Shown: positions 43,577-52,419 of the stretch, in pieces
Layout of the letters: each line of letters starts with the position of its first letter
How positions within the stretch are numbered: the first letter of the stretch is position 1
NCBI GenBank assembly: GCA_937991645.1
Contig: CALKPL010000020.1
Location: 1 to 64,000 of the forward strand
Direction: 5' to 3'
Length of the DNA stretch: 64,000 bases
From: UMGS1783 sp900555065
GTDB taxonomy: Bacteria; Bacillota; Clostridia; Oscillospirales; UMGS1783
Notes under the pieces: generated by a model
Databases searched by the model: none
What the model was told of the DNA's origin: nothing
What the model saw: only the letters and a program-made list of their open reading frames with translations
Position numbers and translations under genes: made by a program

Positions 43577-44001
43577 CCGGCGGGGCGCGGTCCGGACCGA
43601 AAACGCCGGGTGCCTGCGTCGGCAATTTATGCGAGACGGAAGACAGAAAGCGCGGTCCGGGGAGCTGAAACGGCGCGGTGAAACCAGAGCGCCGGGCCGC
43701 GGGGATAACCTGCGGGGCCGCGCCGGGTGCGCCGGCCTGTCCGACGCGCGGGGGCCGGAAATGGAAAAACAGACATTGCGGGCTGCGGAAACGGGAAGCC
43801 GCCCGAAGCAAAGACGCCGTCCTGCCGCAGCGGCGCAGTCCCTGGGCCGGATCTGAGACGGCCGACGTCGCCGGCTGCTCTCCGGGCTGCGGGACGGTGC
43901 GGGCCCTCTGCCAAAGCCGCTGCGTGGGCTTCGATTTAAAACAGAATGGTAATTTTATTATTTATTATACTATACGTATATACCGGGAGGTACCTTATCA
44001 G
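43577..44001. other. Intergenic region with the gyrB promoter
   Basis: The first 350 bp are GC-rich and without a supported gene. The last 60 bp are AT-rich (TATTTATTATACTATACG) and probably hold the gyrB promoter and a weakly spaced ribosome-binding site (GGGAGG, 11 nt before the ATG). Confidence 0.55.
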
Positions 44002-45906
44002 ATGCAGGATAACAATTACACAGCGGAACAAATACAGGTATTAGAAGGGCTGGAAGCCGTCCGAAAGCGCCCGGGCATGTACATCGGGTCCACGTCGGCG
44101 CGCGGGCTGCACCATCTCGTCTATGAGATCGTGGACAACGCCATTGACGAGGCGCTGGCGGGTTACTGCAACAATATCTGGGTCACCATCGAGCAGGGGA
44201 ACGTAATCGTCGTCGAGGACGACGGGCGCGGCATTCCCGTCGACATCCAGCAGCAGACCGGCCTGCCCGCAGTTGAAGTCGTGTTCACCATCCTGCACGC
44301 TGGCGGCAAGTTCGGAGGCAGCGGCTACAAAGTTTCGGGCGGCCTGCACGGTGTGGGCGCGTCCGTCGTCAACGCCCTGTCCGAATACCTCGAAGTCGAG
44401 GTGTTCCAGAATGGAAACGTGTACTTCCAGCGCTATGAGCGCGGCAATCGCGTCGCGCCCCTGGCTGTGACCGGCAAGACTGACAAGGTCGGGTCCCGCA
44501 TTACCTTCCTGCCCGACAGCGAGATTTTCGACGAGGTTGAGTTCGACTTTGACACGCTGCTGACCCGCCTGCGCGAACAGGCGTTCCTTAACGGCGGCGT
44601 GAAGATCATTCTGGCCGACAGGCGCGAAGGCCGCGAGCAGGAGGTCTGCCTGCACTACGAGGGCGGGATCGTGAGCTTTGTCGAGTATATCAACGCCAAA
44701 AAAAGCGCCGAAGTGCTGCACGAACCCATTTACGTCAGTGTGAAAAAGCAGACGTGCGAAGCGGAGATCGCGCTGCAGTACAACGATTCGTACAATGAAA
44801 TTATCCTGTCCTTTGCAAACAACATAAACACCACCGAGGGCGGCATGCACGAGACCGGTTTTAAGTCGGGCCTGACAAAGGTGCTCAACGATTATGCGCG
44901 CCGCTTCGGCATTCTCAAGGAAAGCGATAAGAACCTCACGGGCGAGGACGTCCGCGAGGGTCTGACGGCCGTGATCAGCGTCAAGCTCGAGGAGGCCCAG
45001 TTCGAGGGACAGACCAAGACCAAGCTGGGCAACTCCGAGATGCGCGGGCTTGTCGAAGAGCTGATCACATCCAAATTCTCCGCATTTTTGGAGGAAAACC
45101 CGGCTGTGGCCCGCAAAATCCTGGACAAATCCCTGCTCGCGTCCCGGGCCAGGGAGGCTGCCCGCGCGGCGCGGGAACTGACCCGGCGCAAAAGCCCGCT
45201 GGAGAGTTCGTCTCTGCCCGGCAAGCTCGCCGACTGCCAGGAGCGCGACGCGTCCAAGACCGAGCTGTTTATCGTCGAGGGCGACAGCGCCGGCGGCTCG
45301 GCCAAGCAGGGCCGCGACCGCAGGTTCCAGGCCATCCTGCCGCTGTGGGGAAAGATGCTCAACGTGGAAAAGGCGCGGCTGGACAAAGTGTACGGCAACG
45401 ACAAGCTCATGCCCATCGTCACTGCGCTCGGCACCGGGATCAGCGAGGATTTCAATATCGAAAAGCTGCGCTATGGCAAGATCATTATCATGGCCGACGC
45501 CGACGTGGACGGCGCGCACATCCGCACGCTGCTGCTCACCTTCTTTTTCCGGTACATGCGCCCGCTCATTGACAACGGGAACATTTATCTGGCCCAGCCG
45601 CCCCTGTTCAAGGTGTTCAAGGGCAAAAACGAGCGCTACGCCTTCACCGAGGAGGAGCGCGACCGCTATGCCGCCGAGCTCGGCGGGGACGTGACCATCC
45701 AGCGCTACAAGGGCCTGGGCGAAATGAACGCCGACCAGCTCGGGGAGACGACTATGAACCCTGCGACAAGGACCATGCTGCGCGTCGAGCTGGAGGACGC
45801 CGTGGCCGCCGACGAAATTTTCACCATTCTCATGGGCGATAAGGTCGAACCCCGCCGCGCCTTTATTGAGCAGAACGCGAAATACGTACGAAACCTCGAC
45901 GTCTGA
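44002..45906 (+). CDS. gyrB: DNA gyrase subunit B
   Basis: The 634-residue ATPase subunit of gyrase has the GHKL ATP-binding region (AVRKRPGMYIGST, DNAIDEALAGYC, DDGRGIPV, GGLHGVGASVVNALS). The Toprim domain follows, with EGDSAGGSAKQGRDRRFQA and DADVDGAHIRTLLLTF. The N-terminal start MQDNNYTAEQ at 44002 gives standard length; the open frame reaching 43678 is intergenic. It is followed by gyrA after 72 bp. Confidence 0.98.
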   Translation: MQDNNYTAEQIQVLEGLEAVRKRPGMYIGSTSARGLHHLVYEIVDNAIDEALAGYCNNIWVTIEQGNVIVVEDDGRGIPVDIQQQTGLPAVEVVFTILHAGGKFGGSGYKVSGGLHGVGASVVNALSEYLEVEVFQNGNVYFQRYERGNRVAPLAVTGKTDKVGSRITFLPDSEIFDEVEFDFDTLLTRLREQAFLNGGVKIILADRREGREQEVCLHYEGGIVSFVEYINAKKSAEVLHEPIYVSVKKQTCEAEIALQYNDSYNEIILSFANNINTTEGGMHETGFKSGLTKVLNDYARRFGILKESDKNLTGEDVREGLTAVISVKLEEAQFEGQTKTKLGNSEMRGLVEELITSKFSAFLEENPAVARKILDKSLLASRAREAARAARELTRRKSPLESSSLPGKLADCQERDASKTELFIVEGDSAGGSAKQGRDRRFQAILPLWGKMLNVEKARLDKVYGNDKLMPIVTALGTGISEDFNIEKLRYGKIIIMADADVDGAHIRTLLLTFFFRYMRPLIDNGNIYLAQPPLFKVFKGKNERYAFTEEERDRYAAELGGDVTIQRYKGLGEMNADQLGETTMNPATRTMLRVELEDAVAADEIFTILMGDKVEPRRAFIEQNAKYVRNLDV

Positions 45907-45978
45907 GCCATGCCAGAATAACTGCCGCGCGCTCCGCGTCGTCCGGTTCGGAGCGTTGTGCGAAAAGGAGCAATATCT

Positions 45979-48486
45979 ATGGAACAAATCCCAGAGGAAA
46001 GCACTGCGGGGAAGATTTTCCCGGTTGAAATCAGCAAGGAGATGAAATCGGCGTACATCGACTATTCCATGTCCGTCATCGTGTCCCGGGCCCTGCCCGA
46101 CGTGCGCGACGGGCTCAAGCCGGTCCACCGCCGCATTCTCTATACCATGTACGAAGCGGGCCTGTACCCGGACCGGCCCTACCGTAAATCCGCCACCACC
46201 GTCGGCGACGTGCTGGGTAAATATCACCCCCACGGCGACGCCGCCGTATACGATACGCTCGTCCGGCTCGCGCAGGATTTTTCGCTGCGCTATCCGCTTG
46301 TCGACGGCCAGGGAAACTTCGGCTCCATTGACGGCGACGCGCCCGCCGCCTACCGTTACACGGAGGCGCGCATGGCCAAGATCGCCATGGATATGCTCTC
46401 TGACATCGACAAGGAGACCGTTGATTTCCAGCCCAACTTCGACGACCGGCACAAAGAGCCCGTCGTGCTGCCGGCGCGCTTTCCCAACCTGCTTGCCAAC
46501 GGCTCGACCGGCATTGCCGTCGGTATGGCGACCTCGATCCCGTCCCATAACCTGGGAGAGCTGATCGATGCGATCGAGGCGATTATCGACAACCCTGCGC
46601 TCACCTTCGACGAGCTTTTGCAGTATGTGAAGGGCCCCGATTTCCCGACCGGCGGCATCATCCTCGGCTATTCCGGAATCCGCCAGGCCTATTACACCGG
46701 CCGCAGCAAGCTGCGCGTGCGCGCGAAGGCGGAGATCGAGGAGTGGAAGGACGGTCGGTTCCGTATTGTCGTGACCGAGCTGCCGTACATGGTCAATAAG
46801 GCGCGGCTGGTGGAGAGCATAGCAGAACACGTCAAGGACAAGCGTATTGAGGGGATATCCGATCTGCGCGACGAGTCGGATAAAAACGGCATGTCCGTCG
46901 TCATTGAGCTCAAGCGGGACGCCAATCCGCAGGTGGTGCTCAACCAGCTGTACAAATACACGCAGATGGAAGATACCTTCCCCGTCAACATGATCGCGCT
47001 GCACGACGGCGTGCCCCGGACCATGACCCTGCGTGAAATGCTCGATTACTACATCGAGCACCAGCGCGAGGTGACGGTGCGCCGTACCGAGTACGAGCTG
47101 AGAAAGCTGCGCGAACGCGCCCATATCCTGGAAGGGCTTAAGATCGCGTGCGACAATATAGACGAAGTGATCCGCATTATTCGCGCGTCACGCTCTATCC
47201 CCGACGCGAAACAGAACCTGATCGAGCGCTTCGACCTTTCCGAGATCCAGGCCCAGGCCATTGTGCAGATGCAGCTTGGGCGCCTGAGCGGCCTGGAAGT
47301 TGAAAAGATCATGGCCGAATATGCCGAGATCCAGGGCAAAATCCGGGAACTGGAGCTGATCCTCAGCGACAACGGCAGGATTATGGCTATTGTCAAGCAG
47401 GAGCTTTCCGCACTGCGCCGCAAGTATGCCGACGAACGCCGGACCATGATCGACCCGGTCGCGGGCGAATTGGATATCGAGGATCTGATCAAGGAGGAGA
47501 CCTGCGTGTTCACCCGCACGCACTGCGGGTATATCAAGCGCGTGCCGGCCGACACCTTCCGCGCCCAGAAGCGCGGCGGGCGCGGGATTACGGGCATGAC
47601 TACGCGCGAGGAGGATTATGCGGAGGATCTGTTCGTAGCCTCGACACACGACTATATCCTTTTCTTTACCAGCAAGGGCAAGGTCTACCGGCTCAAGGGC
47701 TATGAAGTGCCTGAAGGCAGCCGCACTTCCAAGGGCATGAACATTATCAACCTGATCGAAGTGGAACAGGATGAGAACATCACGGCCATGATCCGGGTAC
47801 ACGAGTACGACGACGACAAGTTCCTGACCATGGCGACCCGGCGCGGCATTGTGAAGCGCACGCCGATGCGCGATTACAACACCGCGCGCAAGGGCGGCCT
47901 GCGCGCGATCGTCCTCGATGAGGACGACGAGCTGGTCGACGTACGCATGACCTGCGGGGACGACACGCTCGTGATCGGCACCCACAACGGCATGGCCATC
48001 CACTTCCGCGAGACCGACGTGCGGCCCATGGGCCGCGTGACCCACGGCGTGCGCGGCATACACCTTGGCGGCGGCGACTACGTCGTCGGCATGGCGCGCG
48101 CCGTGGCCGGCGCGACGCTGCTCTCCGTGACCGAGCGCGGCTTCGGCAAGCGCACCGCGCTTACGGAGTATAAGATTCAGACCCGCGGCGGCAAGGGCCT
48201 GCGCAACTATGCGCTGAGCCAGAAGACGGGCAAGGTCGTCGGCATCCGCGCCGTGGATGCGGCGGACGATATTATGCTGATTTCCTCAGACGGGATCATT
48301 ATCCGCATGCAGCTCGACACGATACCCCTGATCGGCCGTTCCACACAGGGCGTACGGCTGATGCGGCTGCAGCCCGACGTTTCCATCGTCAACTTTGCGG
48401 TGACGGAGCGCGCCGCCGAAGAACCTGAACAGGCGGACGCGGACGAGGGCGCGCAGGCGCCGGCTGCGGCGGAGGAACAGGCGTAA
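45979..48486 (+). CDS. gyrA: DNA gyrase subunit A
   Basis: The 835-residue subunit cuts and rejoins DNA. The catalytic tyrosine is Tyr127 (AYRYTEAR), and the C-terminal beta-pinwheel with the QRGGRGITGM-like GyrA box follows. In the quinolone region HPHGDAAVYD the E. coli Ser83 position is Ala88, while the Asp87 equivalent (Asp92) is kept. The tail after the pinwheel is acidic and Ala/Glu-rich. AAAGGAG precedes the ATG at 45979. Confidence 0.98.
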   Translation: MEQIPEESTAGKIFPVEISKEMKSAYIDYSMSVIVSRALPDVRDGLKPVHRRILYTMYEAGLYPDRPYRKSATTVGDVLGKYHPHGDAAVYDTLVRLAQDFSLRYPLVDGQGNFGSIDGDAPAAYRYTEARMAKIAMDMLSDIDKETVDFQPNFDDRHKEPVVLPARFPNLLANGSTGIAVGMATSIPSHNLGELIDAIEAIIDNPALTFDELLQYVKGPDFPTGGIILGYSGIRQAYYTGRSKLRVRAKAEIEEWKDGRFRIVVTELPYMVNKARLVESIAEHVKDKRIEGISDLRDESDKNGMSVVIELKRDANPQVVLNQLYKYTQMEDTFPVNMIALHDGVPRTMTLREMLDYYIEHQREVTVRRTEYELRKLRERAHILEGLKIACDNIDEVIRIIRASRSIPDAKQNLIERFDLSEIQAQAIVQMQLGRLSGLEVEKIMAEYAEIQGKIRELELILSDNGRIMAIVKQELSALRRKYADERRTMIDPVAGELDIEDLIKEETCVFTRTHCGYIKRVPADTFRAQKRGGRGITGMTTREEDYAEDLFVASTHDYILFFTSKGKVYRLKGYEVPEGSRTSKGMNIINLIEVEQDENITAMIRVHEYDDDKFLTMATRRGIVKRTPMRDYNTARKGGLRAIVLDEDDELVDVRMTCGDDTLVIGTHNGMAIHFRETDVRPMGRVTHGVRGIHLGGGDYVVGMARAVAGATLLSVTERGFGKRTALTEYKIQTRGGKGLRNYALSQKTGKVVGIRAVDAADDIMLISSDGIIIRMQLDTIPLIGRSTQGVRLMRLQPDVSIVNFAVTERAAEEPEQADADEGAQAPAAAEEQA

Positions 48487-48503
48487 CGGTTGTGTGAAAG
48501 AAT

Positions 48504-48541
48504 AAAAAATGAGCATTGCAAAAGCAATGCTCATTTTTTTT
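48504..48541 (+). terminator. Bidirectional terminator after gyrA
   Basis: AAAAAATGAGCATTGC and GCAATGCTCATTTTTTT form a perfect hairpin with A and T runs on both sides. It serves gyrA and possibly the convergent lipoprotein gene. Confidence 0.93.
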
Positions 48542-48617
48542 ACGTTCCCGCCGGGAAGGCCGCGCCGGCTGTTGCCATGGCACGGTTCATGCGGCGGTTT
48601 GCGCCTGTGTAATCCGA

Positions 48618-48908
48618 TTACTGTCCGTTCGCAACGTCGCTTTCGTTTCTGGAGGAGTTGACAGAGCTGGAATGCGATCCGCTCATGCCGCTCTCCATAT
48701 TTTCGACGCCGCTTTTGATATCGCTTTCCAGATCGCTTACGCCGTTGCTGACCTTATCAGATGCGCTCTGAAGGTCGCTACTGAGGCTGCTGCTTGTCGT
48801 GGAGCTGCTGAACGAGCTTGACGGCTTATTGTTGTTGTCACAGCCGGTAAGCATGAACGCAGATATCACAAAAGCAAGGACAATCGCGATTATACCCTTC
48901 TTTTTCAT
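48618..48908 (-). CDS. Small predicted lipoprotein, Ser-rich
   Basis: The 96-residue product has a lipoprotein signal (MKKKGIIAIVLAFVISAFML then TGC-D lipobox). Its mature part is Ser/Asn/Asp-rich (SSSFSSSTTSSSLSSD) with a possible short amphipathic helix (SASDKVSNGVSDLESDIKSG). I know no family for it. I start at 48908; an in-frame ATG six codons upstream is possible. It stands alone between gyrA and a divergent gene. Confidence 0.75.
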   Translation of the reverse strand: MKKKGIIAIVLAFVISAFMLTGCDNNNKPSSSFSSSTTSSSLSSDLQSASDKVSNGVSDLESDIKSGVENMESGMSGSHSSSVNSSRNESDVANGQ

Positions 48909-49148
48909 ACGTCTGTGTCTCTCCATTCGTATTGCTTCATCGAAGCTGATTTTTATACCGTTGTTTACGATATGTGGCCAAAACTGTTTGTCCACGTCTC
49001 TAGTATTGCCCTGCTTTTTCCGCTTTATTCCGGAAAAAAACAGCCCGATTTCAGCCGTTTGCTGTGCGGCTGCGCCTGTTGAAATCATGTGTTGAGTATG
49101 ATATACTACATTTATCTAAAATAAAATTTTTTGAATCGGAGGCGCGGT

Positions 49149-49646
49149 ATGGTCACTCGCGAAGCGCCGGGCGCGCAGCTGCGGACCTGGAAGGACGCGT
49201 GGCTGGCGTATAAGGACAGGATCACGCCCAACAGAAAGACCGGCGCGCAGATCGTCCGTTATCTGCAGGATAAATATGTTTTGGAGGAGACGTTCGAGCA
49301 CGAAGCCTGCGCCGTGGTCGAAGAAAACGTCGTGCGCAACGAGTACAATGCGGAAAAGCTGCCGCCGGGTGAAAAGCCGCGGCCGCGCGCTTTTTTTGTG
49401 AAAAACACGGGCGCGGGCGCCGCGCTCTACCAGCTGGCGGCCCAGGAGGACGCGGGCTGGGATACAGACCGGATTTTTGTCGGCGTGGACACGGCGACGG
49501 GTTATTTTTACGTGGAGGGCAGCCAGGAGCTTTGGGACGAGCTGTTCGTCTACCGCGGCCTGGACGCGCTGGATTTGCGGAATTTTGCGCTGACCGGACA
49601 ATTCGTCGACCTGTGCAGACGGCGGGGGATTGCGCTTCCGGATTGA
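49149..49646 (+). CDS. Conserved hypothetical protein
   Basis: The 165-residue soluble protein has no domain that I recognise. Its codon usage and amino-acid balance look like a real gene, with acidic and aromatic residues throughout (DTDRIFVGVDTATGYFYVEG). GGAGG precedes the ATG at 49149. The next gene starts 26 bp after its stop, so the two are probably co-transcribed. Confidence 0.75.
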   Translation: MVTREAPGAQLRTWKDAWLAYKDRITPNRKTGAQIVRYLQDKYVLEETFEHEACAVVEENVVRNEYNAEKLPPGEKPRPRAFFVKNTGAGAALYQLAAQEDAGWDTDRIFVGVDTATGYFYVEGSQELWDELFVYRGLDALDLRNFALTGQFVDLCRRRGIALPD

Positions 49647-49672
49647 TTTTACAGACAGGGGTGTGCGCGTAA

Positions 49673-50017
49673 ATGAACAAGGTGGAAATTACGGTTTTGA
49701 AAACGACGTTTGACCATGAGCTTGCCGAAAAATACGGCGTGCCGGGGCTCGGCGCATGTCCCATGCTGCGGGCGGGACAGGTCTTTTACGCCGATTACGC
49801 GAAGCCGGACGGCTTTTGCGACGAGGCGTGGAAGGCGATTTACCAATATGTGTTCGCCCTCGCTCACGGCGCGGGCGGGCGGCTGTTCTATTACGGGGAC
49901 TGGATTCGGGAGCCGGGCGTTGCGATTTGCAGCTGCAACGACGGGCTGCGGCCCGTTATTTTCAAGCTGGAAGCAACGGATACGGAGTCTGAAATCGATT
50001 ATGAGCCTGTGCGCTAG
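49673..50017 (+). CDS. TIGR04076 family protein
   Basis: The 114-residue protein matches the TIGR04076 pattern: N-terminal KVEITVLKTTFDHELAEKYG, the conserved cysteines in GACPMLRAGQVFYADY, DGFCDEAWKAIYQYVFALAHG and the AICSCNDGLRPVIFKLEATD end. The family's function is unknown; the conserved cysteines suggest metal or redox chemistry. No strong ribosome-binding site precedes the ATG (CAGGGGTG at a distance). Confidence 0.85.
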   Translation: MNKVEITVLKTTFDHELAEKYGVPGLGACPMLRAGQVFYADYAKPDGFCDEAWKAIYQYVFALAHGAGGRLFYYGDWIREPGVAICSCNDGLRPVIFKLEATDTESEIDYEPVR

Positions 50018-50773
50018 GCCGGGCGGGAAACCCGGCCCGGCGCAGGCGTGCGGACGGCTTTGCCGAGGCGGAAGGCTCTGGCGCGCGCCTGCTGCGGCCG
50101 GCAAGGGAGAATACCTTATTGCGCCGCGCGCGAGAAGGCGCGGTTTCACGCGGGGCCGGGCGCGCCGGCAATACGCGAAAGGCGTTGGAACGCCGCGGGG
50201 GGAAATGGTTGCGAAACCGGGAACCGGGCGAGGAAAGCGGCGGCTTGTGAATCGGCCATGGCCGCAGACGCCTGCAATACGCGAAAGGCGCATGGAACGC
50301 CGCGGGCGCGCGGACGGAGACGCGCTTTCAGGACTGACGGCGAACCCGGACCGCTGCCGGCGCGCAGCTGCACGGGTTCGGCGCGCGGGCATACGAAGCC
50401 GAAACCGATCGGCCCGGCGCGGCATTTCGCCGCGGGCCGATGCGCGGAGGATTCTGTGCGCCAGGGCGCGCCTGCTGCGGCCGGCGTATTATCGGAAAAC
50501 GGGGAAAAAATCAGAGCAGCGCGCGCACGGATCTTCCGCAAGGCCGTCTGTTATCGCGTTACAGCATAAACACTGCACGCGATACGCAAATAGCGGGCCG
50601 GGCGCGCCGGCAATACGGCGCAACGCGATACGGGCGCATACGAGCGTGACGCAGACGGGGCGTGCGCAGGGCCTGGGAAGCGGAAAGAGACGGGCCGGGC
50701 GCGCCGTGAACCGTTCAAAGACCCGGAAGCGTCGCTTATAGCAAAACAGGCGAAAAAAGGCGGTGGAAAACAG
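50018..50773. repeat. GC-rich gap with dispersed repeats before mnmE
   Basis: CAATACGCGAAAGGCG followed by TGGAACGCCGCGGG occurs near 50170 and again near 50276. GCGCGCCTGCTGCGGCCGGC-like text occurs near 50085 and 50466, and GCCGGGCGCGCCGGCAATAC near 50157 and 50597. Long open frames on both strands share these repeats and are not supported as genes. Confidence 0.65.
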
Positions 50774-52132
50774 ATGCAGGATAGAAACGATACGATCTGT
50801 GCGCCGATCACGCCCATGCAGGCGGCGGCGGTCGGCGTAATACGGATCAGCGGCCCGGACGCGTTCGCAGCGGCCCGGACGCTCTTTTCCAGGCCGGACA
50901 GTATCCGGCACGGGCGGGCGGTATACGGCGCGCTGCGCGATGCGGACGGCGCGCCGCTCGACGACTGCGTGCTCACCGCGTTCGCCGGGCCGCGCTCCTA
51001 TACCGGCGAGGACGTGGTGGAGCTGTCCTGCCACGGCTCGCCCACTGTGCTCAGGCTGGCGCTGCGCGCGCTGGGCAGGCTTGGCGTGCGTATGGCGCAG
51101 CCGGGCGAGTTCACCCGCCGCGCCTTTGTCAACGGGAAGCTGGACCTGACGCGGGCCGAAGCGATCATGGAGCTGATCGAGGCGGATACCCGCCGCGAGG
51201 CCGCCGCGGCCGGCGCGCATCTGCGGGGCAGCACGGCAAGGAGGATCGAGGCGCTGCGCGACCGGCTGCTCACCATTGCAGCGTCGATATCAGCGTATGT
51301 GGATTTTCCCGACGACGAGATCGAACAGACGGATGCGGACGGGCTGGACGCCGAGCTCGGCGGGATCGAAGCCGAGGCGCGGCTGCTGCTGCGCGGCTAC
51401 GATGCGGGCAGGCTTGTAAAGGAAGGGGTGCGCACGGCCATTGCGGGCCGGACGAACGCGGGCAAGTCCTCGCTGATGAACCTGCTTTCGGGCGGCGAGC
51501 ACAGCATTGTCACCGACGCGCCCGGCACCACGCGCGATATTGTGGAGCGCCAGGTGAGCGCGGGCGGCGTGAAGCTGATTTTACAGGACACGGCCGGACT
51601 GCGCCGGGCTAGAGCGGAGGCGGAAAAGATCGGCGTGGCGCGCAGCCTGGAAGCGGTGGACGCCGCCGCGCTCGTGTTGTGCGTTTTCGACTGCAGCAGG
51701 CCGCTGCACGCCGACGACCGGCTGCTTACCGAACGGACGGCGGACAAAGACCGGATTGCCGTACTCAACAAGTGCGATCTGCCGGTTAAAATTGATTTGA
51801 AGTATATTCAGGATAATTTTAAACATATAGTTTATACAAGCGCGCTGCGCGGGACGGGTATGGACGAGCTGGGCGCATGTATTGCGCGCATGTATCTGCA
51901 CGGCGCGCCGGCCGACGCGGATCTGCTTTTTTCCGAACGGCAGTTCGGCTGCTTGGAACGGATGGCGGCGGCAGTGGAAAGTGCGCGCCGCGCGCTGCGC
52001 GCCGGCGTGACGCTGGACGCGGTCGGCGTGCTCATAGACGACGCGATTGCGAGCGCGGGCGAAATTACGGGCGCGAACGTGTCGGAAGACACGGTCAGGC
52101 GTATATTTGAGCGTTTTTGCGTTGGAAAATAA
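50774..52132 (+). CDS. mnmE: tRNA modification GTPase MnmE
   Basis: The 452-residue protein, with MnmG, makes the cmnm5 modification at U34 of certain tRNAs. It has the N-terminal tetrahydrofolate-binding domain, helical domains and an inserted G domain (GRTNAGKSSLMN, DAPGTTRDIVE, DTAGL, NKCD). The C-terminal FCVGK carries the catalytic cysteine of the family. mnmG follows after 287 bp of GC-rich sequence that holds nothing I can identify. Confidence 0.97.
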   Translation: MQDRNDTICAPITPMQAAAVGVIRISGPDAFAAARTLFSRPDSIRHGRAVYGALRDADGAPLDDCVLTAFAGPRSYTGEDVVELSCHGSPTVLRLALRALGRLGVRMAQPGEFTRRAFVNGKLDLTRAEAIMELIEADTRREAAAAGAHLRGSTARRIEALRDRLLTIAASISAYVDFPDDEIEQTDADGLDAELGGIEAEARLLLRGYDAGRLVKEGVRTAIAGRTNAGKSSLMNLLSGGEHSIVTDAPGTTRDIVERQVSAGGVKLILQDTAGLRRARAEAEKIGVARSLEAVDAAALVLCVFDCSRPLHADDRLLTERTADKDRIAVLNKCDLPVKIDLKYIQDNFKHIVYTSALRGTGMDELGACIARMYLHGAPADADLLFSERQFGCLERMAAAVESARRALRAGVTLDAVGVLIDDAIASAGEITGANVSEDTVRRIFERFCVGK

Positions 52133-52419
52133 GTATAACGGATATGCAAATATACAGAATGTATTTTTGCGCCTGCTGGTCCGGCGGGCGGCGGCTGCCG
52201 CTGCCGGGCCATCCGCCGCGCCGGACAGAAAGGCTTTGGCGCGTTTGCGGCGGTACGGCGACGGCGCGGCGTTTGGCGCGCGGCTGCGCGCCGGGGCAGG
52301 CATGGATATAGCCCACGCGCTACGGCGGTCGGCCGATTCCTGCTGAAGAAAACGGCTGCTGCGCGGCAAAGCCGGGCGCGGGGGGAGACGCGCCGTTTTA
52401 TCTGTGAGGAGGAAACTGA

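Noticed and set aside
44041..47124. 1027-codon frame antisense to gyrB-gyrA
   Set aside because: It spans two well-recognised genes on the other strand and has no start signal or family resemblance.
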